This document shows, piece by piece, positions 22,669 to 33,496 of a DNA stretch of 64,000 nt. The notes below the pieces were generated by a model. That model saw only the letters and a program-made list of their open reading frames with translations, had not been told where the DNA came from and searched no databases. Made by a program: the position numbers and the translations under genes. The stretch is from NCBI RefSeq assembly GCF_024139115.2, contig NC_085140.1, forward strand, positions 432,573,240 to 432,637,239, written 5' to 3'. The first letter of the stretch is position 1, and each line of letters opens with the position of its first letter. The stretch is from Armigeres subalbatus (Eukaryota; Arthropoda; Insecta; Diptera; Culicidae).

Positions 22669-23844
22669 GCTGCACTGGGTCATTACCAAGATTTGGGAGG
22701 AGGAAGTTTTGCCGCAGGAGTGGATGGAAGGTGTCGTGTGTCCCATCTACAAAAGGGCGATAAGATGGATTGTAGCAACTACCGCGCAATCACATTGCTG
22801 AACGCCGCCTACAAGTTACTCTCCCAAATTTTATGCCGTCGACTAGCACCAACTGCAAGGGAGTTCGTGGGGCAGTACCAGGCGGGTTTTATGGGCGAAC
22901 GCTCCACCACGGACCAGGTGTTCGCCATTCGCCAAGTACTGCAGAAGTGCCGTGAATACAACGTGCCCACATACCATCTATTCATCGACTTCAAAGCCGC
23001 ATATGATACAATCGATCGGGACCAGCTATGGCAGCTAATGCACGAACACGGTTTTCCGAATAAACTGACACGGTTGATCAAAGTGACGATGGATCGGGTG
23101 ATGTGCGTAGTTCGAGTTTCAGGGGCATTCTCGAGTCCCTTCGAAACCCGCAGAGGGTTACGGCAAGGTGATGGTCTTTCGTGTCTGCTATTCAACATCG
23201 CTAATACGAAGAGCAGGGATTAACACGAGTGGTACAATTTTCAATAAGCCCGTCCAGCTATTTGGCTTCGCCGACGACATAGATATTATGGCACGTAACT
23301 TTGAGAAGGTGGAGGAAGCCGAATCGGACTAGTCATCAACACGTCGAAGACGAAGTACATGATAGGAAAAGGCTCAAGAGAGGATAATGTGAGCCACCCA
23401 CCGCGAGTTGGCATCGGTGGTGACGAAATCGAGGTGGTAGAAGAATTTGTGTACTTGGGCTCACTGGTGACTGCCGAAAATGATATCAGCAGAGAAATTC
23501 GGAGACGTATACTGCCGCTAACCGCAAGTCGAGCACATCTGTATATGGAGGCCCATATACAGATGTGCTCGACTTGCGGTTAGCGGCAGTATAGTGGCTG
23601 GAAATCGTACATACTTTGGACTCCACAAGACGCACCGATCAAATAGAGTTCGTCGCCGTACCAAACTGACAATCTACAAAACGCTCATTAGACCGGTAGT
23701 CCTCTACGGACACGAGACCTGGACAATGCTCCTGGAGGACCAACGCGCACTCGGAGTTTTCGAAAGGAAAGTGCTGCGTACCATCTATGGTGGGGTGCAG
23801 ATGGGGTGCAGATGGCAGGAGGAGGCGAATGAACCACGAGTTGC
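22669..23844 (+). pseudogene. Non-LTR ORF2, part 2: reverse transcriptase
   Basis: Reads HWVITKIWEEEVLPQEW, VVCPIYKKGDKMDCSNYRAI, FIDFKAAYDTIDRDQLW, RRGLRQGDGLSCLLFNIA, then after a frameshift near 23210 FGFADDIDIMARNFEKVEEA, TSKTKYMIG, EFVYLGSLVT, and from 23594 TIYKTLIRPVVLYGHETWT and FERKVLRTIYG. An inverted duplication at 23513-23592 breaks the frame. The frame is cut at 23844 by the CCCAGT element. The core motifs are intact, but the gene is not expressible as one protein. Confidence 0.9.
23513..23592. repeat. 80-bp perfect palindrome in the reverse transcriptase
   Basis: The sequence ACTGCCGCTAACCGCAAGTC, continuing through GAGCACATCTGTATATGG, is followed immediately by its reverse complement about CCATATACAGATGTG and GACTTGCGGTTAGCGGCAGT. 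The coding sequence was duplicated in inverted orientation at the same spot, giving a hairpin with almost no loop. It could also be an assembly or cloning artefact. Confidence 0.85.
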
Positions 23845-24863
23845 CCCAGTCAACCGCTGATCGTATATTTTAATAGATATTTGATCGCATATACTGTAGT
23901 TTTTTATCGCACTCGTATATGTTAACTTATAAAAATAATCCAAATATGATTACTATCGTATGTAACACCTGCGTATGGAATATTTACGATTGTGTTCAAA
24001 AAAGTCCTAAAACGATATAAACAATATCCGATTAATCTGATTGAATCGCAAATATCGTATATCCACATACGTGGTGCCAGGAAAATCGTATACGGATGTG
24101 CTTTGCACGTATATAGTTTTCACTTCAGCGCGTTGGTCAAAACCCACTGTATCTCAGCGATATTATAAATTTCATTTCTACTTACTTCATTCCATCCGAT
24201 GTGATTGAATTCCATTCCATTGATGCTGTTATTAAATTCCATTACATTAATCCTATCGATTTGCACTCCGCACCTCTGCCAAACATCGATCAAAACAACT
24301 AAACTTTAACCAATTTAAAATAACTCAGAGGTAAACATTTATGAAATAAAATTTCACTGATGTTGACATTTCATCATCGTTCATATGTCGGTAGAATCGT
24401 TTGGAATGCTGCGTAATCGTTTTATGTATGGACATTATCGGAACAATTACAAACAGTTTCCATATAAGACTCAAGCTACATTTGTACGTACAACAACATG
24501 ATTCTCGAATCGTATAAATGTAATAAACATCGTATACTGCAATATCGTAGTCAACATTAGAGTTTCATCTAGATTATGATTGTCAAAAAGTTGCTGCTTT
24601 TCAAGAGTTGCTGTATAGCACATCGATAGAGCATTAGCCTCTAGATTCAAAGGTCAGATGTTCGATACATGGTTGTTCACATTTTTTTTTTAATGTTTAC
24701 TAGATCGTAATAATGCTTATGAAAACTCAAGAAAGTTGTTGTTTAGTACGTATATGGCCTCCACTTTAGTAGGTATATAGTGATTCAGTGCATTATATAC
24801 AAGTTCTTTGCTTGTATATGACAACTTATATCAAAAGCTATACGTATCAAAATGTTAACTGGG
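23845..24863. mobile_element. CCCAGT-ended non-autonomous element, copy 2
   Basis: Almost identical to 11120-12136 (a few substitutions and a short indel near 24337), 1019 bp. It splits the host reverse transcriptase frame between RRRMNHEL and HQLLGE. The flanking GC occurs on both sides (23843-23844 and 24864-24865), while the continuous frame needs it once, which proves a 2-bp duplication. The tRNA-like block of copy 1 recurs at about 24609-24680. Confidence 0.93.
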
Positions 24864-24865
24864 GC

Positions 24866-25169
24866 ATCAGCTGCTGGGAGAATCATCCATCGTTCACACC
24901 GCGAAAATCGGACGACTGCGGTGGGCCGGGCACGTAGCCAGAATGTCGGACAATAACCCGGTGGAAATGGTTCTCGACAACGATCCGACGTGTACAAGAA
25001 GGCGAGGTGCGCAGCGAGCAAGGTGGATCGATCAGGTGGAAGATGACTTGCGGACCCTCCGTAGACTGCGTGGTTGGCGACGTGTAGCCATGGACCGAGC
25101 CGAATGAAGAAAACTCTTATATACCGCACAGGCCACTTCGGCCTTAGTCTGAATAAATAATAATAATAA
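24866..25169 (+). pseudogene. Non-LTR ORF2, part 3: C-terminus and (AAT)n tail
   Basis: Resumes as HQLLGESSIVHTAKIGRLRW, then GHVARMSDNNPVEMVLDNDP, RARWIDQVEDDLRTLRRLRG and VAMDRAE before an in-frame stop (TGA where relatives probably have Trp). The frame continues RKLLYTAQATSALV to a stop, then an AATAATAAT tail directly before the target duplication. Confidence 0.88.
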
Positions 25170-25930
25170 TATGAACATTATTAGATTTTGATATGGGGGA
25201 TTATATGGTGGCATAATGAAGTGTAGGTATTAGCGTTTTCGAATGGTTTTTTTCCATAACTTATAAGGGATTTTCTTTACGTGTAGTAAACACTATTTTA
25301 AATTTGGGTTTTTATTGAGGCTCAAATATTTAATTGACCTTTGGAATTTTGGAATATCCAATATTTTTTTAATTATTTGTTTTTTTAATTTTTTTATTAA
25401 TATTTGAATATTAAAATGTTTTCAGCTCTTCACTTGTCGTAAATTTTGCTAATGCTAAGGGGACGTTTGGCGAGGAGAGGGTCTGAAGAAGCGACCCACA
25501 TCCTCCCTCCTTGTTGATATAGTAAATGGAGAGTGTAGCATTTACGACCCGGGTCGGAGTACTCGGAAGGCCTGTTCACATGAGAAGGCTGGTGAGAATT
25601 ACAATCCTTGATGAGACAGGGAGGCCCGCGCACCTCCTGTTGAAGGATTTACAGCCCAAATTAGGAAGATCGGGAGGCCCAGGAGGACAGCACCGATTAA
25701 ATAAGGCGATGTAAGCCCTCATCATTGAGGAAAGAAATGAGGGCTGCAAGGATGCCCGGACAATCGCGTATGCTGCTTAGTATTTCGTAAGCTTCCCTTC
25801 CATCAGGGGGAACTGTGTCCTCTGCGTAAACGTTGCACTTTGGAATTATTTATGGTGGCTGAATAGAAGTGCCAGCCTCCCGCTCCATGGCAATGGACCC
25901 ACTCAAAGGAGACCGTCGCCGATCATTGTA

Positions 25931-25971
25931 CTTAGGATCCATTGCCCTTCAATAAGAGGAGGGATCCTAAG
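25931..25971. repeat. Short perfect hairpin
   Basis: CTTAGGATCC (25931-25940) pairs with GGATCCTAAG (25962-25971) across a 21-bp loop. Confidence 0.75.
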
Positions 25972-25973
25972 AT

Positions 25974-26049
25974 CACATTCGGTGATCTTACGATTTATTT
26001 ATTTATAAATAAATAAATAAATAAATAAATCGTAAGATCACCGAATGTG
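25974..26049. repeat. 76-bp near-perfect palindrome with ATTT/AAAT core
   Basis: CACATTCGGTGATCTTACG followed by ATTTATTTATTTA is mirrored by TAAATAAATAAAT and CGTAAGATCACCGAATGTG. Arms are 32 bp and the centre is a TAAA run. It may be a very short foldback element or a hairpin-mediated duplication. Confidence 0.85.
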
Positions 26050-26916
26050 GAAAAGGCGAATGCAGCGGCTTTGCTGAAGATTGCCGTCAGCACACGACGT
26101 CGAAATGGCTGATGCCTAGCTCGGCACAGGCGACATAAGCAGGTGAAAACGAGAGCAATCTACAGCTCTCACGTACTAGATAAAGATCGGCGACAGGATA
26201 TCGATGAGGTTACGAAGGGCAAGAGAGGTTAGTTCCAGGTTGGTGATGGGGAGTTCCTACAATTTAGTGCTCGGGCCGAACAATCAGTGTATTGTACGAC
26301 AAACATCCCGACGTACTTGCTGGCAGTCAATACGAAGTTTACCGAAGTGACCTAACGAGAGATGGTGCTAACGGCGGATTGTGCCTTAATTCAAGTCCGT
26401 CCGGGTGTGTTGATGACGGCCAAGAAGAGTTTGACCGCCAGAAATGACCTTTGGGGTACACTGGACAATCTTTGAGAAGACGGGAACCGTTAACGGAGTA
26501 CTATGCAAAATCGCGCGTCAGATGTTGTTGGCAAAGGTCTCCCAATCGTCGGCATTATAGCGCTATGGCGGACCCTTGGTAACGATGAGGAGAGAGATGT
26601 TAGCAGTGCCATGAATTGGGAAATGGTTGCAACCGTAAAGATCGAAAGCAACCTCCGACTTTGACACGGGGAGAAGGGACGAGCTGATGTTGGTCACGTC
26701 GATGGCTGTAGCCAAATGGTCGTGAGAAAAGGAGAGTGAACCATTGGCACTAGATCTACCACCTTGAAAGCTTCGACTAAGGCAAGCCAGAAGCCATGAA
26801 CTATAACAACACATGATATGGACTTGATTGATATAAGAGATAAAAGATCAGACTACAATATCGAAATTTTGCACTAAAATATAATGAGGAGATCAACCTA
26901 TGCTATTTGTTGCAAG

Positions 26917-27481
26917 CAGGGATCGTAATTCTCACTCATTCTCACGAGCATAGAACTCTCCCTCACGCTGGTTTTCGCCGAGAAATCGTTTTACGGGAAA
27001 AGAAAAAAAAGGTGTGTTGAGAGATCAATATTTCACCCTCACTACCAGTGGCGTGAAAAGTTGATTTGCTCGTTTTCTCACTCCTTTCTTCCTTTTCGTG
27101 CCATCACTAATTGCAAAAAGAGTAGCATTTATGGAACAAACAACCTAATCCCAGCATGCAGTCGATGTGATGGTATGGCTATAGTGACCGCATCCTATCG
27201 TCATTTTTGTTGATGTTCTAGGTTCGAATCCCGTTGCGGTCATAAAATTTTGGTAATTTCTTACTGAAAATTATCGCGAAAAGTGAGTGAGGCGTAAAAG
27301 TGATGAAACGAAAAAAGAAATTTATCAATTAGGAACAATTTTCGTTTATCTTCTCGGTTCGCTCTAGAGAAAACAGGGGTGGGAGAAAGATGTTAATCAC
27401 TGCAAACTTCGAAAAAAGATTCTCCTTCGACCCGAAAATTTGCTTGTTTTCGTCTCATCGAAATGAAAAGTACGAACCCTG
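26917..27481. mobile_element. 565-bp hAT-type MITE (CAGGG ends) with tRNA-like core
   Basis: Starts CAGGGATCGTAATTCTC and ends inverted as CAGGGTTCGTACTTTTC. Flanks GTTGCAAG (26909-26916) and GTTACAAG (27482-27489) agree at 7 of 8 bases. The host element sequence is continuous across the site when compared with 58080-58110. There is no transposase. The interior carries a tRNA-like segment at 27165-27250. Confidence 0.88.
27165..27250 (+). repeat. tRNA-related segment inside the hAT MITE
   Basis: A perfect pol III B box (GGTTCGAATCC) lies about 50 bp after an A-box-like TATGGCTATAGTG. TGACCGC (27185) and GCGGTCA (ending 27242) could pair over 7 bp, but the span of 58 nt is too short for a tRNA. 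It is probably a deleted tRNA gene or SINE head and no functional tRNA is claimed. Confidence 0.5.
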
Positions 27482-27659
27482 GTTACAAGTAATCAATATC
27501 ATGTGCTATTGGCTTGTTCTTATCCATAACATATTTTGGTATTGAAATGATATTTCGATACAAATTTGTGACTTTGTTGCCTGTTCTTTTATCTCTTATA
27601 TCAATCAAGTCCATATCATGTTTTGTTATTCTGTTCATGGCTTCTGCCCGGGATGGTTT

Positions 27660-28040
27660 ACTATCGATCAAATATGCGTTTTTAGGCGGATTTTTTAATT
27701 TACGGGGTTTTCGGAATGTATGCGGCTTTTATGCGGATTTCTCAATAAGATTTTTTTTGTACCGCTCCGCTTATTTTTAGTCGCAACGAAAAATACGCGT
27801 CAGATAGTCGCCTGAGAAAAACATAAATACCTCCACAAAAAAGGTACTTTGATATTTTTGAAAATTTCCCGGAAAAAAAGTTTATTGATGAGATGATTTT
27901 TTACGCCGTGTTTCTCACGCGGATTTAAGGAATTACGCGGTTTTCGGGATTTACGTAGAAAATCGAATTAATTGTAGAAAATCAAATCGTTTTTATGCGA
28001 ATTTTGAAATTCACGCGCTTTTTTACGCGGTATTCGGGAT
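27660..28040. repeat. Degenerate ACGCGG/ATTTCGGGA repeat array, left block
   Basis: Short motifs TTTACGCGG, ATTTTCGGGAT and TATGCGGATTT recur every 20-40 bp on one strand. The periodicity is irregular. Reading frames are incidental. Confidence 0.6.
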
Positions 28041-28065
28041 GAGGTTTTGGTATTTAGGGATCGTA

Positions 28066-28281
28066 TACCGTTTTGACTCAAATTCCGAACATGACTGATA
28101 TTCCGAACACTCGTGTTTAAATGACTATTTTGGCTTTATTCGTGTATTTTTTCTTATAGGATCTTGAATTCGTTTGAAATCTTGATCCTCAGTGCGGGAA
28201 ACCGATGAAAATTTTAGTTTGAGGGCACTAAAACGCCAGTGTTTGAAATATGAGTCATGTTCGGGATTTGAGTCAAAACGT
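28066..28281. mobile_element. ~216-bp MITE inside the ACGCGG array
   Basis: Inverted ends CGTTTTGACTCAAAT-CCGA, continuing to ACATGACT-ATATT, occur at 28069 onward and ending near 28281, with TA adjacent on both sides. Exact limits vary by 1-3 bp. Confidence 0.85.
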
Positions 28282-28289
28282 AACGCCTT

Positions 28290-28800
28290 TTAAAAAATGC
28301 CTTTTCAATAAAGGCCAGGAAACACGTGAAAATCGATTTTCGATGAAGTCGTTTTAACGCGGTTTTTCTACGTGGATTTCGAAACATACGCATTTTTTAA
28401 GCGGATTTCGGGAGTTATGCGGTTTTTCGAGCTGTTTACGTGGTTTGTGATTTACGTTTTTTACGCGGAACGTGTCCCCGCGTAAAAATCGACTCCAGTG
28501 TATTATTAATGTACTAAACACATGGTTACACATGATTACTACCAATCAAATATGCGTTGTTTACACGGATTGTGGAGTTTACGTGGTTTTCGGGATGTAT
28601 GCGGCTTTTAAAAAGGATTTTCAAAAAAAGATTTATACACGGTTTTTTAAATGTCAGAATACGCAGTGATGTACTTCATACAGCGATTGATAAAGATTGA
28701 TAAAAAAGATTTTCGATGAAATTGTTTTTACGCTGTATTTTTTATGCGGATTTTGGGATTTACGCAGTTTATTGAGATATAAGCATTTTTCTACTAATCT
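28290..28800. repeat. Degenerate ACGCGG repeat array, right block
   Basis: Continuation of the array after the MITE, with TTTACGCGG, GATTTCGGGA and TACGTGG motifs up to about 28780. Confidence 0.6.
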
Positions 28801-31800
28801 TTATATTGAGTATACGTGCTTTTTAGACAATCACGAACGTAAGCATTTGGGAATCGCTGCTCTAAATAAACTAGCTAATATCCACCGAAAGGCATAACAA
28901 GGAAATAATGCGTCTTGTCTGTTTGTTCAACCGGAAGTCCCCGACACGCAGGGAACCAAAGCCGATGGGATGCGATGTTTACTCTGGGACCCAGTAGCTG
29001 GTACGGTGGTGTTTGATTCTTTTGTATTGCCTTCTTCTCACTGCACTGACTGATCTCGCGGCCGTAATGTCACAAAAAGAAACATGTCAAACTCGTTAAT
29101 GAATGTCATTTGTTTGCGTGGTCTCGTGCGCGCAACTTGTCTCCACAACGTGCGCCAGTTGATGGGATAGATAACTATCTGTCTGTAGTGCGTGTGAAGC
29201 GTTCAATATTGATCGCCTTCTTCCAGAATCGAACCTGGCGCAAAGACGTGTGACTACGATTTTCTAAAGTTTCAACCGAAATCACATGTCGGATGCTATC
29301 AATTGAGTCAATATTTGTCACTTAAACAAGCACCCAACTGATGACTGGAAGGGTTTCTGTAGATACCTGCACGGTGTTTCATGATGTGTTGTACCTTGAT
29401 GGGTTCGCATCATTCGTCAAGTCTAAACACCGACTGACTGATTGCATGCAAGAACAGCCAGTTACAGCCATCAAGCGGAGGAAAAATGTTGTCACATGGC
29501 TCAGTATGCTAAATAGAATAGAGTTGCTGCCGACAAACCCGGCACAGACAGGAGCGCCTGGAAAGTATTATTCATCACACGTCGCTTTTCTCGTTCTATG
29601 AAATTGTTCGTGACGGCAGGAAGCAAATGGAAGGCCTTGCGAAGGAGATGTGGAGTTGAATATTGAGATCCATTCAGGGGAATTAGATGCATGCATCGAG
29701 TTGTAATAAATCAGACTCTGTAATTAGTCATTGTTGATCATTGGAACAAAGTGACATAAGATGGCGTGTGATTATGAGGCTTTCTCACACCCTTTCACCA
29801 CGGAAGGGATTTAAAAGTTTCTGTTAGTTCACTGATGAGATGATCACTGAGATCTCTGAGGCGTTCAGCATTAAATTAAGTTTTCCTCTGAACGTGACAT
29901 TTTCAAAACAAGAATTCTAAACTACGTGATCCTTATCATGTTACATTGAAATATTTATATTTCTTTGAATACACCCATCATCGCTACATCTACTGGATTC
30001 AACATATAATAAAATGATTGTATCAAAATATAAATTCAATTGTTCAACATCCAAGAGATGGGCCATGCTAATTGCTAATAATAAAAACACAAAAAAAATT
30101 GTCGTCTGAAGATATGGAAAAGGACATATTCTGTGATTTTAGTCAGAGACATTGGTTACTTCGGTCCTGACTTGATGGAATATGAGTAAACAAGATGTCA
30201 TTTAACTTCATGTCACATACGTCTTCCCGAACACCTGTTGAAACAGCAAAGCATTCAACATTGTTGTTCCAATGACTAACTGCAAACCATTATGACCGCT
30301 CCATTAGCAGTAAAAACACTTTGCTTCCCAGGGCGCTAAATCCACCGAGTCTAATCGCCATTTCTTCCCATTGGATACCCCGAACTGTCATCGTGCGTGA
30401 TATCCCCATTTCATCACATAATTAGTGCAAAATTTTACAAACCATTTCGCACAACTGCGCTGCTTCGAAAAACTGTCGTCTTCTAACGCCTACTTCGTCC
30501 GAAGATGACGGTGCGTTGATGAGCGGCTTCTGCTTCTGCTATTCGCTCGCAAAGTCTATTGCACACTCCGTTCCGGTGCTTCAGCGCAGCGTGCGGCGCA
30601 GTGTCTACATCCCTAGTCGTCGGCATTAATCGCACATATGCTCTTGTTTTCCCAGCCCGTCATCATCATCAGGCGGTCCGGTCCTGTAGCTAAATGTGCT
30701 AAATTGCGATAAAGATGTGACAAACGAATAAACGGTCCCCGAGAAGTTATCGTTGACAAGACGATGATGTGATGATGATGGGTGTGAGAAAAACGGGGCC
30801 AAATCTATGTTGCATATGAGCAAGTCGAAGCTTGATCAACATCCCGAAAATAAGACCACTGTTTAAAAAAAATTATTACCATATTTAAAAATTGTCAATT
30901 ATTAACAACACCAAATAATGATGTTTACTGGATGTTGGTGAGTAAAAAATGCTGAATATTTTATGTCATTATGTTTATACATCATATGTAGCAAAATATG
31001 TCTTGCTGTTTCAAGCTTGAATCTAAAAGCAATCGAGCAATCTTACGCTTATGTATTTTTTATAGAGTGCACGTTAATTAACACATCTTAGACTAGATTC
31101 AAAGAATCTCTGTTTCTTCGCATGCAATTAAATAAAATTTAGGATTTGAACGATTGGCAATCAAAGAGGATGGCCTTTTTGGCAATGGGCCTAAATTTAA
31201 TGATTTGTTTCAATATCATCCACAATACTGAGAATAGATGAATTCATGAGAAGCTAGAAATGTACCGTTTGACGTTTAACGTTAAGAAAAGGAATAAGAA
31301 CGTAAGTCAAGTACAGTACAGAAATGAGATCTTTCGCACTTCATCACGGTGGTGGTGGGTGAATTCTTGTCAAGTTAGTGTCGCCGGCTAATATAGTTGC
31401 GACGCGACTGGATGATTAATTCCACAGCCAGATGGGTTGTTGGAAACCGGCTTTCTAAATGATTTATAATGGTGCTGATTTTTTTCTTCTATTTATATGC
31501 AGTCCAGGGTGGCACACGACTATGACGATCGTGTGATATGTGCGGTGAACTTTATGTCTGTTGTAGCGATTAATCTTTCTTCGCTTGAGCTGCGTTGAGG
31601 AAACATTACTTTCCTCCAAGTGAGTTTCAGTTTGTCGAAACACTGTCTGGAAAATTATTGTCTGCCATACAAGCGCGTTGATTTAATTTGTCATTCTTAA
31701 TGGAATGTGAATTGTCTCGATACTGACTTCCCCGAAGTATTTAGTTAGTAGCTTGCCACATTTGCAAAATTTCAGTTTTTTGCATATTCACATAATTCAT

Positions 31801-32078
31801 TAATTCAGACTTATTTCAATTTTAGAGTATATGAGCAAAAAGTAAAAGTGTACATAAAAATATGTTGTCAAGAGTAAAAATAATAGAAAATAGATGGAAC
31901 AACATTTAAGTAAAGCACATCATTGCCAAAGATAAAATTCGTAGCATGTTCCGTGTGACGTGAGAATTGAAAACAGACGCAATCCTGTTGAAGTAAGTCT
32001 ATTTGTTCCACAGCCCAATCGTCCCTATTCAATGGTCGATAGTAAATTTGTGTTCACGATGTTAATGTGTTGCATTTG
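28801..32078. other. Longest unique-looking stretch of the window
   Basis: I recognise no mobile element or gene. A more G+C-rich patch lies at 30460-30620. Short frames such as 29341-29601 (+) and 30626-30823 (-) show no domain. This is the best place to look for host exons or control elements, but nothing in the sequence alone establishes any. Confidence 0.45.
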
Positions 32079-32080
32079 TA

Positions 32081-33042
32081 GGGGAAGAGGCCCCAAAACG
32101 CCCCCCCGGGGCAAAACGACTTTCAGGTATTCCTTTATATTTACCATGTTTGAGATAGCCTTAATCAAACTAGACGTGAAATTATGTAGGTTAAGCAAAA
32201 AAGTGTCAAAATAATAGATAGGAATGTAGGAAAAACTAAAATTTTCCACATTTTGATGAAACATCTAACTTTTCGGCGAGGCAAAACGCCCTAGTGGAAC
32301 CTGGGAGCTGCGGATAGAGTCAAAACGAGTGCCAAAAAATCTCCAAGGTAAGCTGTCAAAAAGTATCCATCGCATCGAGAGAGATTTTGTGCATTTTGAG
32401 CGCATCCGAGAGAGTACACGTATAAATCAACTCATACTAAATACAGCTCATTTTGAACAAATTTCAATTTTCTGGCGTCATTTTAAATATATCGACGGAT
32501 TCAAAATAAGTGGAGGGTATGAATTAATTTTATATTCGACACGTTAATTTATGCGATGCAGTAAATTGACGAAATCTTAATAATTAATTCTATAAAGATA
32601 AACACAATAATAATTTAATGTGAGAAAATCGTAACGTGTACATTGAACACCGAGAGGAAATTCGCGAGTTTCAAGCAAAATATCTTGAAAATTGGATTCG
32701 ATTGAGTCCGCAGCTCCCAGAGTGGAACTATCCTACAATGTACTCACGTCTCCACGCACTGTCCATACCAGAATGCTGATGTGCCGACGCATGGTACGTT
32801 GTTCTCTAAGAGCTGCCTTCTAAAAGGCGTTTTGCCTCATGAGTTTTCCGGCAACGAAATATCACCACTTTTTTGAAATGTGAATATTATCAATATGATA
32901 GAGATTTTTTCTAATTTTAATATGACATCAGCTAGCTATATTGTTTAACTGTTGCGTGAGGTAGAAACACCCATGAAAATCGTTATAGCTAAGGCATAAA
33001 AGCAGTCTATGCTTAGCTAGGGCATATTGCCCCTCCTTCCCC
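32081..33042. mobile_element. TA-flanked inverted-repeat element (GGGGAAG ends)
   Basis: TA-GGGGAAG at 32079 and CTTCCCC-TA ending at 33044 form inverted ends, continuing as GGGGC-AAAAC / GGGGCAATATGCCC with decay. Internal DNA has GGCAAAACGCC on one side and AAGGCGTTTTGCC on the other, supporting an old palindrome. Another element occupies 32301-32720. Confidence 0.75.
32301..32720. mobile_element. 420-bp element with 8-bp target duplication (CTGGGAGC ends)
   Basis: Ends CTGGGAGCTGCGGA and TCCGCAGCTCCCAG are inverted, continuing as AGAGTC / GAGTC. A perfect 8-bp duplication AGTGGAAC borders both (32293-32300 and 32721-32728). No transposase. The 8-bp duplication suggests hAT or P-type; the CTGGGAGC terminus fits neither exactly. 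Confidence 0.9.
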
Positions 33043-33177
33043 TACTCTAAAATCGACTGGAGACTGGTGTTAGTTGTTTGATTGGGAAAATTGCGAGATT
33101 ATTTGGTCACTAGGTAGGAGGAGTTCGCCACTTTAACGGCGTTGAAGTTATTTGCATGTTTACATGATTGTATGTTC

Positions 33178-33450
33178 ATCTTCTTCTTCTTCTTCTTCAA
33201 TGGCTCTACATTCCAACTGGAACTTGACCTGCTTCTCAACTTAGTATTCTATTAGCATTTCCTCAGTTATTATTTGAAAGCTTTCTATGCCAGCCATTGC
33301 ATGAGTATGTATCTTGTGTGGCAAGTACAATGAATATACTATGCCCAGGGTGTCGAGAAAGTTTCCAACCAGAAAACATCCTAGACCGACCAAGAATCGA
33401 ACTCGCCATCTCCGGATTGGCAATCCTATCCTATCCAATCTTTCTTCATG
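33178..33450 (-). mobile_element. tRNA-derived SINE with GAA tail, reverse strand
   Basis: The (TTC)n run at 33178-33198 is the tail on the minus strand, followed by GGAATGTAGAGCC when read on that strand. The B box region at 33395-33405 reads GAATCGAACTC on plus. The body resembles the Feilai-like SINE with GGGCATAG-ATA and GAAACTTTCTCGACA equivalents. The 5' head is decayed. Confidence 0.7.
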
Positions 33451-33496
33451 AGTGTTTTTCAGGCAAAAATGAGCCTCCCAGGAGAAACGATAGGTA

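Larger units (their letters stand above)
19426..25169 (+). mobile_element. Near-complete APE-type non-LTR retrotransposon with two nested DNA elements
   Basis: A 5' untranslated region of about 340 bp (GC-rich) is followed by one endonuclease and reverse transcriptase coding region and a 3' (AAT)n tail. Flanks TATGAACTTAT (19415-19425) and TATGAACATTAT (25170-25181) look like an imperfect target duplication, marking a full-length insertion. Without the inserts at 21286-22661 and 23845-24863 the element is about 3.3 kb. There is no RNase H domain. The C-terminal RLRWAGHVARM motif and repeat tail recall RTE/CR1-type elements, but I do not assign a clade. Confidence 0.85.
25182..26782. repeat. 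Unidentified, probably mobile-element derived region
   Basis: The stretch 25424-25470 (TTCAG-TCTTCACTTGTC, then GCTAAGG) is shared with 36371-36420, so it is a repeat. From 26200 to 26600 several frames read like a decayed polyprotein (for example LIQVRPGVLMTAKKSLTARN), but I cannot assign a family. Composition is more G+C-rich than the neighbours. No intact frame exists. Confidence 0.4.
26783..27652. mobile_element. CCCGGG-family element, split by a hAT MITE
   Basis: The right end is intact (TTCTGCCCGGG at 27642-27652). The left end is eroded near 26783 (AGAAGCCATGAAC). Both arms carry the family signature ACATGATATGGACTTGATTG and ATATAAGAGATAAAAGATCAG. It matches the intact copy at 57952-58263 and is interrupted at 26917-27481. 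Confidence 0.85.

Noticed and set aside
22809..23198. Minus-strand frame of 129 codons
   Set aside because: Antisense shadow of the reverse transcriptase at 22669-23844.
27185..27242. Functional tRNA gene
   Set aside because: The B box is perfect but the span is 58 nt and the D and anticodon arms cannot be formed.
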